Below, piece by piece: positions 43,330 through 56,100 of a stretch of 64,000 nt of DNA. The stretch is taken from the NCBI RefSeq assembly GCF_009870125.1, contig NC_046683.1, positions 67,843,869 through 67,907,868 on the forward strand. Direction: 5' to 3'. How positions within the stretch are numbered: the first letter of the stretch is position 1; each line of letters starts with the position of its first letter. The position numbers and the translations under genes are program-made. Source of the DNA: Drosophila pseudoobscura (Eukaryota > Arthropoda > Insecta > Diptera > Drosophilidae). The notes below the pieces were generated by a model, which did not search any database, had not been told where the DNA came from, and saw nothing but the letters and a program-made list of their open reading frames with translations.

Positions 43330-43954
43330 GTATGCCTAGATCTTACAATCCATCCATTCTTACTATACCTATGCCTTAGTATACGTAAAATATTTATCTC
43401 TTCATCTTCTTCTATTCTATAAACAAAAACAACAAATTTTTGGGTAAAAGTGCATCGAGGAAAGTTCACTAACCGTTTCCCAGGGGGTTACGGTGGGGGG
43501 TGAGGGGGAATGTACACCGATCCACTGGCTATTAACTTCGGCCTAAAATCCAAACACAACTGATAGATTTATGCGTAACTTTTCCTCCCTCTTACACACT
43601 ATAGTGCCCTCTCTTTCCTATTAGTATGGTCTGCCCTCTCTTTTTCGCACTTGCTTGACTTGAACTGGAATTAACTTTGGTCTCCGTCGGTCCCTGAGGC
43701 TCCGACCAGCATTTGTTTGTTTTAAATTTTTTGATTGTTGCCACTGCCCCTGTTGCTGCTCCCCAGGGCAAGTGCTGGGCACTTAGTTTCTCCTGCTAGA
43801 ACATGAAAACCCGCTGACGTGTCTACTTAAAATTTTATTTTGGTTTGAAATCCCATGACAACCAACGGCTGTAGGCCAAGCAAAAATTTAGGTTTTATTT
43901 TTTCTTTACAAAGATTTCTTGACAGCATAAAAATGTTGTTACGGAAATGTCAAA

Positions 43955-44092
43955 ATACTTTCGCTTTTGGAGGGGCAGATAATTATGAGGAAAAATTAGG
44001 CCTAGAGAGCATTTTTGAAAAAAATACTTTCGCTTTTGGAGGGGCAGATAATTATGAGGAAAAATTAGGCCTAAAGAGCATTTTTTAATTGT
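43955..44092 (+). repeat. Tandem duplication, 2 x 69 bp
   Basis: The unit ATACTTTCGCTTTTGGAGGG through GAGCATTTTTGAAAAAA is present twice with only a few differences. Its length is a multiple of three, and a frame from an ATG at 43855 to a stop at 44086 runs through both copies, giving a duplicated 23-residue block (NTFAFGGADNYEEKLGLESI plus three). Coding status is unproven. Confidence 0.85.
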
Positions 44093-47000
44093 TTTAAATA
44101 TATTTTTTGAGTTTGAAAACTATAAAGAAATGTAATAGATGGAGAATTTTATAGCAAATATTGTTTTTCTATAAGGTTACATTTTCAATTATTTTAGACT
44201 TAACCACTAGCATAGTATCCGAGAAGTTTAAAATTAAAATGTATCTTATTTGTCGTCTAATTGGGCATAAGTGCTGATCCCTAATGAGGCGAGGCCTGTG
44301 GTTGCTTTGGCACACTCTCAATGTCAGCGCACTCTCAAGCAGGGCAAATATATAGCAAAAGAAAACAAAATATATATGTATTGTACTGAGGAAAGGAGAC
44401 CACCTTTCAAGGAACAGATGACTCAAGAGATCTATCTGATCTCTTCTTTAATTAGCCAACAAAACTTTAGAAATTCTTTGGAAACTTTCGGAAAACACTT
44501 TTCCACTTATCGTGTGGAAAGAGCCTTTGACAAATAAACATTTTCTTGCATATAAAAATAAATAAATTACAATCGTAACTAAAAAAAGACAACAACAACA
44601 AAAGAACATACAAAAATCTATAAGCCAAATTGTGCCTTAATCTTGGCCATAAACGAGAGCGTGTTTACAACAAATGCAACAATCAACAGTTCTTGTTTAC
44701 AAATACCCACACATATGTATATCTCTCTCTAGAGGAAAATCCTCAATATGTAAGCAGAATTTTTCAAGCCTTGACACTCTTTCGATATACGAGATATGCG
44801 AGATATATATCTCTTCCACTATATGTGTATATAAATATGTACATACATATATCTTTTTCCTTTTGATATATAGTCAATTTTTGTTTGACTCCGATTAGGC
44901 CGGGGACTGCAGCTGAATGTAAAAAATTCTCATTTTGATTTTCTCGTTTATGGCTTTTTTATTTACATGCGATAGAGAGAATGAAATGAAATGAAGGGAA
45001 ATGGAAAGTTCGGCTGGAGGAGGAGGAGGAGGGGGGGGGGGGGAGAGGGCAGCAAAATTAGTTGCCGCACGACAGCAACAACAATGAGAGGAAGAAAAAA
45101 AACAGCAATAATAAAATCTAATTTAATGAAAAGGCAAAAGAAGTCAGGAAAAGGGCCAACGTTTTGTCTGGTTTCTGTTTGCATACACTTTCCAAAGAGA
45201 AAGAGAGAGAGAGCATTATGATTATCCTAAGATGTTTGCAATGAAGAGAAGATATCTTTTACTACATATATACATACATTGTATATGTATGAATACATTG
45301 TATTTTCCAATATCCAATCAAAAGCCGAAGTAATGATGTTTCTATGAGAACTTCGCCTTTCGTTTTTGAAGTTATTTCTGTCAAAACTTTCTACCAAACT
45401 CAAACTTTCGAAGTACCAGTTAGATAATTTATATCCACATACGATCGCTATTAGACAGTTTATCCAAAGGAAAAAGAATAAAATGTCTTTATAGATCACT
45501 GTCACTGCAATTCTTTAGAGAAACAATCCTTTGTGGGAAAATTATTTGTGTTTCCAAAAAAAAAAATACTATTAAATACCATTACATATTCCAATTAAAT
45601 TCATACTAGAATCCAAAATCATACATCTTTCCTGGGAACCGTAAGGGTACCCAACGTTTCACTGCTTTTTGGTCTATTTTTTTCGCTGTGTGTGTCGGCC
45701 TTTTTTCGCTCTCCATTTATTTTATGTTAATTTTCAATGTAATTTGTAGTGTTGAGTGGGGTACAAGGTGTTGTTCGTGTCGTCTGTATGGGAGGTGTCT
45801 CCCCTTAAACACTTTCATATGAGTGTCGCTGGGGCTGTTTTGAGAGGGGCCCACCATCCCAACATCAAGGGCAGCAGAGGGCATACTCCTGTCCGGACAA
45901 GAGGGAGATATAGAGAGAACAACAAATTTAAATTTCTGTAGTTTTGGATAAACGGAGAATGTACTGAATGCCCAGCCATTCAGCCAGACAGACGGACGGA
46001 CGGGCCAAGCTCATGGAGTACAGCAGAGTACATTCGGGAAGCCTAAGAAAAACTACCAAAATATGAGTATGAGTACGAGTACTAACCAGCAAAGCACTCA
46101 AGTTCCAATTGGAAAATCCATCAATTTTGGACGCTTTTCGGTTTCGGAAAATTTTAAATTTCACTTACATTTTTCGCCTAGAAACAAAAAGACTCAAGCA
46201 ATGGGGGGCTGGCAACCAAAAGTGGCAAATAAATTTGCACTTGCATCATCCTCATCATCATCGCCCATTGCCCCTATATATTGAACAAGTGGTGCATGCT
46301 ACGACTAAGGGATATCCAGGTTTTATAAACGAACATTGAAGGAATTCTACAGTAAAAGTCTCTGTACAATAATTTCGCTGAGAGAAAAGGCGATTTTCGT
46401 ATTATAAATGAAAATTGTTGCTTACTGTCATGTATTTTCTTGATTTTGTCTATTATAATAATAAACTGGTAGTGATTTTTATTTTGTTTGGTAGATAAGG
46501 GTATTTATATTGTATGATTGTCAGAAATTTTAAAATGATATCTTTTGAATTATGGATCAGACACCTTTTTTTGTTTTATTTTATAATTTCAATGAGTTCT
46601 GGTAGGTTGGTATATATTTATATTATATAAAATTGTGCCAAATTTGAGTGTAATTTTAAATAATGGTTGGGACTGTGTTAGATTGTGCCAAAACTGAATC
46701 TCATATCTTTTCAGGACTGGATTCCACAATGACTTCCTTATTTGGTTCCGCCAGTTTCAAGGGTTCTCCCGATCCTTTTCTTTATATAAGTCGATCACTT
46801 TATACAGTGGATAGCTTTTTTTTCATTCATTGAAAAGGGTGAATAATCCATCATATCCTCCGAACGTCCATTGAGGGATTGCTGGGTATACAAAACAAGA
46901 CCTATCAGATCGAATGAATATCCATGGCAGCCAGAGCGTCGTGTTCAATTGTTTTTGTGTGCTCTTTCCCTGCCCCCTCCCTCTCTCGCCATCCCGCGTA

Positions 47001-48122
47001 AATGTGTGAAAAACATGCCGCAAAATTGCCGAAAAGCCGCACGCACACATCCCATAGACACATGGGAAATGGAAAATTCAAGGGGGTGGGGGGTGGGGTT
47101 GGGTGTTGGTTTGAATCGGGTTTGGGAGGGTAGACTGGTGCTGCTTTTTGGCTGCCTCTGTATTTGCATTTTGCCCATTTTTGTAGTCAAATTTCTGTTG
47201 TTCTGATGGCTGCTGATTCAGCGGCAGCTCCTCCTGCCCCACTCTCTCTGTTCTGACGTCTTTTGAATATAGAAATTTTATTACTCCTGGACGGCGTTGT
47301 AGCCGCTTGCTTTTTGGTCTTGCGCAATGTTTACACAAATTATACACACACACACATGCGCATACGCCTACACATATGTACATATATGTACGTGCAGTCC
47401 AGTCAAAGTCAAAATTCATGTAGAACATACATACATATAGTATCGAAGGAGGAGGGATAGGAATCCAGGGGTAGATCGAAGGAGAGATCGTTCCGTGTCT
47501 GTTGCGTGTGTTCTGCATTACTTTTGCATGTTGCAGACATATGTTTTTGTTCGTCAAACAGCATCAGCAGCAACAGGCAGTTTTCCCACCTTGCAGTGTT
47601 TTTGTATAAAGATTGTTTAATCTCTCTCTATAGTAGGTACTTGTTGGCCACATTTTGTCCAGCTTTTACCTCGGTTTTTATTTGGAATTTGTGCTGGCCA
47701 AAAAAATTCATTGGAAATTTCAGACAAAAGGAAAGCGCACGCATTTGTGCAAATAAACAATGGAGTGGGACCGGAGAGTGGGTGGAACGCGAGGGTGGTG
47801 TTGGGGGCACCAGGTGGCGGTGGCTTGTTGTGTGGGTGTGGGTGGGTGTCTGGTCTGGTATGTGGCGGTTGGGAGCTTCTGCTTCTGCTGCCTGCTGATC
47901 GATAAATTATATGTTCATACTGGGGGGCAGACCGGCGACTCACTCGCTCTGCTACGACGCCAACCACTGCACACTCGCTACGTTCGTGCGCTATCTCCCG
48001 GCTCTTAATGAATTATTGCTACTGGCAACTGCTGCATTCTATTGCCATAGAAATGTGGAAGCAAATTAGATAGAGAGAAAGACAAAGGCCAATAGAGATG
48101 CAGAGAGAGCGAGATAACAAGA

Positions 48123-48147
48123 GTGGGAGTGGGAGTGGGAGTGGGAG
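48123..48147 (+). repeat. (GTGGGA)n microsatellite
   Basis: Four consecutive copies of GTGGGA or its circular form, flanked by purine-rich sequence. Confidence 0.9.
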
Positions 48148-51100
48148 AAGGAGAGAAACTAAAGAAACTGCCGGTGTTTCGTAATTTTGTTGTTGTGTTT
48201 TTTGTCGTATAAACAATTTGCCAGACTCTCCTTCTGCGCATTTTCCGTATCTTTTTTCCTTTTGTTTTCTTTCGCCTTTCCGCAACTCCTATTATCCGCT
48301 CTTCTTCCGCCCCTTTTCTTCCCCTTTTTCCCCAAACATTTTCTTCTCTGTTCCTCCCTTTTTTTAAAACATTTTGTGCTTCTTTTCTTCCCATTTTTCC
48401 ACAGTTTTCCTCCTCTTCATTATTATTTTACTCTTTGGCTTATTGCAAAATATTTTTCTTGGTAATTTAACTGACGTTTTCTCCCTCTCTCTCTCTGTTT
48501 CCACCTCTACCATTCCGTCTTCGTCGTTCTGTCATTTTTTTTAAGGCCATTCTTCATGCTGAACATTGCCTTTTATTAAATAAACAGAATCGGCTTCCGA
48601 GGCAGTCACTCCTTCGCGGCCACTACCTCCTTTTTACTACTCCTTTTGCATTCTGCCACCTCCAGAGAGGGGGACTTGGAACTGGGACTGCATTTATATG
48701 CCCCGTTTTTCGCTTATTAAAATGGAATCCCATGAATTTTTGTATTGTAAATGCAACAATTTGTATTCATGGCATCGCTCGGGTCCGAGTTCAAGTTCAT
48801 GGATCGGGGATGTGATGTAGAACGAGCATTATAATGGTTGAAAAGAGAAGGGGGAGGGGGTCGTCGCGGTCGTAGCAGTGGGTTGGGAGTGGGGGTGGTG
48901 GAGTAAATGACGTCGACGACCCTGATTTTGAACTCATTTCAATGAAAATATCAGCATTAAAAACGAGGCCAATGGCTGGAAAGTGGAGGAGAAATTAAAA
49001 GAAAAAAATAGTACGAGCGTGGGAGCCATTCAGGTGAAATTAGAGGAAGACCGGAATTTCGTTTCAGGATAAAAGAAAAAAAGAGAAATATTTATTACAG
49101 ACAATTGTTGGTGAAAATTGCCACTGCAATTATTGTACACGACTTTTGTGCAAGAATTTTCATTGAAATTAACAAAATCCAAAGGATCCAAGTGATTCAA
49201 TTTATTTAAATTTAATTTAAGGTTTTCCTATGGAAATTTTAGGAGAGATTAATTTATAGAGTTCAAAGTTTGCCAATTGTAGTTATTTATTTAAATATTA
49301 ATAAATACGATTTTGATTTGGAGCTTTGCTGATTACTTCATTTGTTGCCGCATAGAAAGAGAGAGCTCACTCGTACACCTCACCTACTTTGCTTGCAACG
49401 TCAGTTTACCACACACCACTGACAGCACCCCCATCCAACCACCCACCCGTCCACCGTACACCCACACGCACTATAGAGTCCGGGGCGTACGCCTCATTAG
49501 AACACCTTTCAGTTTGCTGTGTAATTTTCGCAACATTTTTAATGGCGTGCGGGGACATTTTGGCACTCGAGTGACCGTATGCGTGGATACCCCTGTACCC
49601 CTGTACCCCTATACCCCCTACCACTGCCTCTGCCCCGTTGCGCGTCGCACGGAAAACTATTTAGAGAAGTGTCAAGAAATGTCTGCATTTTGCATTTTGC
49701 ATTTGCCGTTGCAATTGCAACATCGTTGCGGCGTTGCGTGGTTGCTGTTGTGCCTCTTCTGCCTGCCACACAGCTGTAGCTGTTGAGCTGCTAGCCACAC
49801 GCCTGTGCCCCCCTCCCCTCCCCTCCCCACCCCTCCCCTCACAACTCTACCTTTTCTTTTTGTGTTGAGCGGGGGCGGGCGTTGATAAATTACAAAACAT
49901 TGCGTTTTGGCCATTTTAAATGTGGCATGAAATTTGCATTCCATATGGGTTTTTTAGCCTGCCGCTGCTATTGCTGTCAACGAAATTGGGGCTGAAATGG
50001 CCTAATCCGCTATTGGACTGTGGGCGTGGCATGTGGCATGCTTCTATCTCTCTCTCTGTCTCTCTCTCGCTTTCCTCTGGGTGGATCTGCTTGAGAAGAA
50101 AACTGTGTCAGATTCCCCGATGGCTTTCGAGTGCATAAAACATTTTGCGCGCTGCGCTCTGTTGGCCTTTCTAAACAAAGGCCCCTCCCGGTACACCCCT
50201 GTACCCCCTTCGAGTGGAGAGCAATTGCCAAAAAAAAGTGCAAAAGAGATGGCTATACCTGAGCTAAAGATTTTTGTCATTTGCATTGCGTTTTTGCGTT
50301 TTTGGTTTTTGGTTTTTTGTCTTTTGTTTTTTTTTGTTTTGTTCTGCGTTTGTTTGGCGTTTTTGTGATTTATTTTCACTTTGACAAATGCACAAAAATG
50401 TGACCATGGCATGTCACTAGAGAAGAGTCTCTGTGGTCCATTGTATTTAAAATGCGTCTCCCGATATATCACAGATACAAAAGATAGAGACACAAATGGC
50501 AAAACGGAGAGGCGGAGGAGTATCCCCGATACCCCGATACCCCACTGCAGACAGCCGATGAGACTCTTCCAGAAATGATCCACAAAATATCAAAAAAAAA
50601 AGAATGGGAATCTGTGGCTGTGTGGATGCGAGTAACTAATTAGTCAGAGCCAAAATCTGTCGCTGTTCTACGTACAATTTTTGTCAAATCAGCGAGGAAT
50701 CAGTGGCATCTTCTTACGTTTTTTGGGGGTTGGGTTATTCTGTTAGGTTGTAACCCTACATTTGTATTAAACTTGCTGCTAGCTCATGATTATTAGTGTT
50801 GTATTAACTATGAACCTTTTATGAAATATCGTAACTATCCGAATAAGTATCGATACAAGCTATCGTCCGATAGTTCTAGCTCGCAGAACCAGAACTATGC
50901 GGAACTAGATAGGGAGGGAACTGAAGATCGGAGCTGGCTCACATAGTCACTTTTGCTTAATTGGTAAGACGAAGAGGGACTTCTAGAAATGGGAAATAAA
51001 AATCCAAAAACTACAAGGCCTCTTTTTGTAAAGTATTGGTACGATATTTTTTGGATATCATCAAGTTTTAACCACAAAAGATTAGTTCCTGTGTTCCTAT

Positions 51101-51437
51101 AGTTTTATGAATGGAAACCAACGGAATAATTTCATAAACAGCTGGAAAGATACTTATATATTGTTGGTTTTTTTCTTATCTAATTTAAATTTAATACAAA
51201 AAAAAAATGTCTTTTCGAGTAGCACAATCGATTTTTACTATAATCTGTTATTCTTTAATTTATTCGATTTATCCGAAATTTTAATATTTTTTGTCTTTTG
51301 AGGATAACTAAATTTCCGCTGAACAAGAAAAAAAACAGCTGTTTTGGCGGAGTTCGCCCTTCTTTTCAATGATGTTCCCTGCTGTTGCATATATGTATTT
51401 ATAAACATAAAAATTGTCAATGTGGGTCATAGAAAAA

Positions 51438-51592
51438 ACGAGGGGGAACGTTGTGAGTTGCTGCTGCAACCGCAACTCCACATTTATACCCGATACCCGG
51501 CGGGGCGAAAATGCTTCCTTCTGGACGATACACACATCACCTTTCACCACAAATCTAATATACCGCTATACTCATTTTGAGTAACGGGTATA
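51438..51592 (-). mobile_element. DINE-1/INE-1-like fragment
   Basis: Starts ACGAGGGGGAACGTTGTGAG, continues with CGCAACTCCACATTTATACC, and ends with the inverted head: CTTCTGGACGATACACACAT, CCACAAATCTAATATACCGC, TACTCATTTTGAGTAACGGGTATA. It lacks the central body of the element. Confidence 0.75.
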
Positions 51593-52758
51593 AAAAGATA
51601 TGGCAATAAAACAGTGGTGCGGGGGTGGGGACGGGGAGGACACCAAAAGGCAGAACTGTGTGGCGTCTGGCTATAAAAATAGAGCTGGCTCTTTGCAAAA
51701 AGTTTGAAGTTGAAACAGGTGCATGCCACACAAACACATCTTTATTTGAATGCCCCTGTCTGACTCCCTTGAGATTTCGATTTTTGTTGACTTTTTACAT
51801 CTGTCAGTGAATGAAATTGCATTTTACAGCGGGGCATAGGAAAATCTCTATTTCACACACACTCATGCCAGATGGGCTTGGCTCTCTGGCAACAATGCAA
51901 TCAACATAAATACAAATCCCTAAACTATTTTAATGTCGACTTGACCCAAAAGCATCACCCAGAATGCCAACCCAGAGAATTCTGTGTGCCTCGTACACGA
52001 GACGAGTAATGGAAAAGTTTTTGTGGCACTCACAAGCTCTAGAGCCATAGCCATTTTCAGAGCCAGGTTCAACTTAAAAACGCATCAAGAGGCGTCGGCT
52101 TTGGCTGTTGGCCAAAAAGCCCCTGCCAACTAGGCGTAAACGTAATCGGATGTACGGCTCCAGCTACCGTGAAGGAGTTTTTTTTTTTTTTTTTTTTTGC
52201 GGAAAGTGTTAACGAACTTTAAGCTGTGCTCTTGGTACTCAGGGGAGTCGAGTTGTAAATAAAATAAGGTGCAGAGAATATCTTTCAAAATTTAAGGCAA
52301 TGCTGAAAGAAGGTCCAACCATTTTGGTGAAGGATATTTCCCACAGGAGCGCGCACCTTTGTCGTAGCACTTTCCTTATCATTTATGTACTTTTTCAAAA
52401 CGTATTTGCCACCCAATTGGACTTCTGTTTCTTGAGCAGATTTCCTCGCGAACATTGAACTTTGCGCCCAAAAAAATGGAAAGAGAAGAAGCGAATGGTG
52501 AGGTTCGATTCTATGCCATTCCCCTCCTATATCTATATCTATATCGAAAGAACACATGCAGCCAGACACTTCAGTTCATTGACATTTTGGGGTAATATTT
52601 TGCCATTAGCTGTGTCCTAATTCGGTGCACAGAATGTGCCACAAAATGGTCTCAGAGACACCCAACCATAATGAAAATGTAAGCCCAGACATACCCCAAT
52701 ATTTTTCCCTAAATTAAAAAAAAAATACTTTTCCATTTCGGTGTTGCCTTTGGTTTCT
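51593..52758. other. Unannotated DNA between DINE fragments
   Basis: No gene seen. Contains a T21 homopolymer near 52177-52198 and otherwise unremarkable AT-rich sequence. Confidence 0.5.
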
Positions 52759-53158
52759 TATACCGCATACTCAAAATGAGTATAGGGGTATATTAGATTT
52801 GTGGGGAAAATGAATATGTGTAACGCCCAGAAGGAAGCGTTTCCGACCCCATAAAATATATGTATTCTTGTGACTCCTGTGATAATACACTGAATCCAGT
52901 TCGTTTTAAAAATGGCATCCAGAATCTTAGAGAATGACCATTTCCTCTAGACTACGGATCTGGATCAGATCGGATTATTATTATAGCAAGAGGTGGCTAC
53001 GCTTACTCATTCACTCTCGCTTTCTCACACACACTCTTCGTAGTACAATGTGTACTCCCTCTGGCGGAGAGAAGTCATACTGACCGAGTATCGGGCATGT
53101 ATGTATGTATGTAGAGTCGCTTCCGTAGCAGCGAATCGCAACGTTTCCCCCCGTTTTC
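52759..53158 (+). mobile_element. DINE-1/INE-1-like element, degenerate
   Basis: Head TATACCGCATACTCAAAATG with GGGGTATATTAGATTTGTGG and GCCCAGAAGGAAGCGTTTCC; body pieces GAATCTTAGAGAATGACCAT and GATCGGATTATTATTATAGC; tail GCAGCGAATCGCAACGTTTC CCC. About 400 bp, the most complete short copy with both ends. Confidence 0.8.
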
Positions 53159-56100
53159 ATATTTTTTTTGGGAATGAATATGAAACAATCAAATGGTAAT
53201 TAACACTTTTCATCTGAATCACATGCTAATGCCCCATTATCGATAAAGATTTCTTTCTCGGAGGCCCCATGCTCCAGTGATGATGATGATGATTTCTGGC
53301 ACACCCCAACGAAACCTAATTGATGGGGCAAGGGGCATTCGGCATGGCCAATAACCTTCGCCCCAGAATTCACGGGCTGCCTCTTTAGTTTTTCCTTTAC
53401 AATTAGTGAAAATTTGTTGATTTGCATAAATTGGTTGGTCCGCTTTCGGCTTCTGTTTTGGGGATATGTTTTTTGTTGTTGGATATCTGACTTTTTTATT
53501 GGTTTTCCAGTTGCGCATTTCCCATTCGACTTCCCGTTTTGTTTATGTTTATGCTTTTGGGATTTTTTTGTTCTTGTACTATTGTTAACTTAAATATTTG
53601 GTAGGCATTGCAGCCTGTCTGTCGTCCATTAGTAATCGATTAAAATGTTGTTTTTTTTTTGCTAGTAAAAACGGTATTTGGAAAACTTTTGGATATTGAT
53701 CATTGCTCAAACATGAACAAACCATGCCACTTTCGGCCCCTTGCAGAATGCTCAAACATAAATTCGGATAAATTTGAAAGATATTTTTGATTAAATTTGA
53801 ATACATATGAACAAAAATTACTGCGGAAAGTGCTTGATAAATCTTTTAAAAATACTGGGGAAACTAATTTAGAACCAAAAAATACCTCTTTTCCTACTAA
53901 AACCGAAAAAAAGGGTTCCTGAAAGTTGGAAGCTTTTTAGAATAACTTTTTGGTAAAGAAGTTGATGGGCGGAGTTGCTTTGTTCTAAAAATCGCTGAAA
54001 AGGGTGCCTGAAAATAATTTTTATAATAATGCAAAAGTCGAATAAAATTAGCCAAGAAAGTTGATTGGAACATAATATATATGTTATGATATTTAAAGAT
54101 GAATTTGTATTGGCAATGCTTGAAATATCGCATAAAATTACAGCAAAATATCTTGTCTTACCCTTTTGAGTGAAATGTAAAATTCCAGTTGGTTTCAGGA
54201 ACCCTTCGAAAGGAGGTTTCCGAATATTCCTCTTCGGCTCTGTAAACACTGGCTAATTGCCCCGAAATGTCTAGGAAATCCAGCGAATGGACGACACATC
54301 ATAGCCATAAATTTCAATGGGCCATATATATGTATGTATGTATTTATTTTTAACCCAATTTTCCTGTTCATCGCATAGTTTTTATATCAATGTTTCGTTG
54401 GTTGTTGTTGGTGGTGCTCTTTTTTATGGTATGCTTGTCAGCCTTTTTAGAATTTATGTTATGTTTTTTCATACATTCTTTTGGTTTGTTGTTTTTCTCA
54501 GTTGTTTCATTCTCTCTGGCTTTTCTATCGAATAATTTTTTTGTCTTCCCTTTGGTCTTCATCTACGTCTCCGTGTCTGTCTCAAGCAGTGGCTAAGAAT
54601 CCCAGGCCGCCAGGGCTTTTTGTTCTATTCTATTCTGTCGATTCTGTCGCCAGCAACAAATTTCTCTGCTGGTGCTGCGTCTCCATACGCATTTGACTTT
54701 CAAATGAAGGACAAATATTGTACTGGCGAACGGGCGGACAGCAACAACAAACAAAAAACAAACAAAACATGGGAACGAGAGAGACAGAGAGAGAGAGAGA
54801 GCGAGAGAGAAGAGCATAAAACATAATACGATAGTGGGGAGGAGGTGGGTGGCGTGAGTTGAGACATGTACTAGGGAAAAAGTTTTTGCATTTGGATTAA
54901 ATATTTCTACAGGTCTCCTTCTAGCGGTGCGTGTGATGGTATTCATAACAGAGTCTCTCCCATCCCTATCTCTGTGGGTCTTCTTTTATTTAAATTTTTT
55001 TCTTGTTTCGTGGTTTTTGCGTAGAAATGATGTGAGTAATTTCATTTTAAACTGTCTACTGGTGGGCAGTCGTACTTCTCGGCCTCGCTCTCATTTCTAT
55101 CCGGAAAAGAGATTGCTGTAAAGTGCAAAAGTTTCTCAAAAATTTGCAGGTATGGCCATTAACAGGATGCAGTCCAAAGAATAACATCGCAATAAAGAAC
55201 ATAAACTGCGTTAAAAATCCACCTTTAGTTCGACGGGGGAAGACACGGTATTCAGCAATTGGTCCGTGATGGTCTGAAGGGGCAGTGACTTTGCAATTAT
55301 CTCATCTCCTGATCTTCATTTGAGCTTGGAGCTTTTCTTCTAGCATGCCATGATACGCTCTCTCGCAATTGCTGTCTCCCAGAAATGGCTTGCGGTCGCT
55401 CTCTCAGCAGGAAAAACAATAAATCGAAACACTCGACTGAGAGGACCGACACTCGTTGCTCTCGGGCCTCGCTCTTAGCAAGTGCAAGACATTTGCAGTA
55501 AGCTTGAGCAACAATGCGATGCGAATAACCAACGGGCCTTTGCTTTGCTGCGTACTTGCTATCCTTCATTGTACTGCTCTCTCCGAAAAAAAAAAACAAT
55601 AACAACGAGTGTCGCTCTCATCAGGGCTCGTAACGACTATAAATACCATCTATTTGGCCACTACTATACACATATGTTTATTATATATTATATTTATTAT
55701 ATTATATATTATATACATATATTATATGCATGGAATTTGGAATTTCTTTTTTCTATAGTGTGAATTCAAAAATTGAATGGCCTCCACAAAATACCAAAAA
55801 TTTATCTCCTTTAAAATATATTTATTTACTTTTTTAAAACAGAAATATCTCATTAATCCCTACTAATTATTTATGTGGCTAGAGTATGCAATCCTCGTAA
55901 CTGGGAAACATATTTTCTTTCGCTTAATGTTTATGTTTTTAGTTTAAAGACTATATTTTTTTCTATCTTGTTGTGTTGTTTGAATTTATGCTGCACACAT
56001 TTTTAAAGAAAGGAAGAATGAGGGAGAGAGAGACGCGAGGCATCTGCAACGTCCGGCGGCAACATAAAAATAGATTTGGCCCAACGCGCTCTGCCACTTA

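Larger units (their letters stand above)
43330..51430. other. Gene-free stretch, probable long intron, left part
   Basis: No supported coding sequence. Visible structures: a 69 bp tandem duplication (43955-44090), a G10 run within a purine block (45005-45050), a GTGGGA run (48123-48147), pyrimidine-rich sequence 48220-48520, a C-rich block 49796-49842, and a DRE-like octamer at 50848. Confidence 0.5.
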
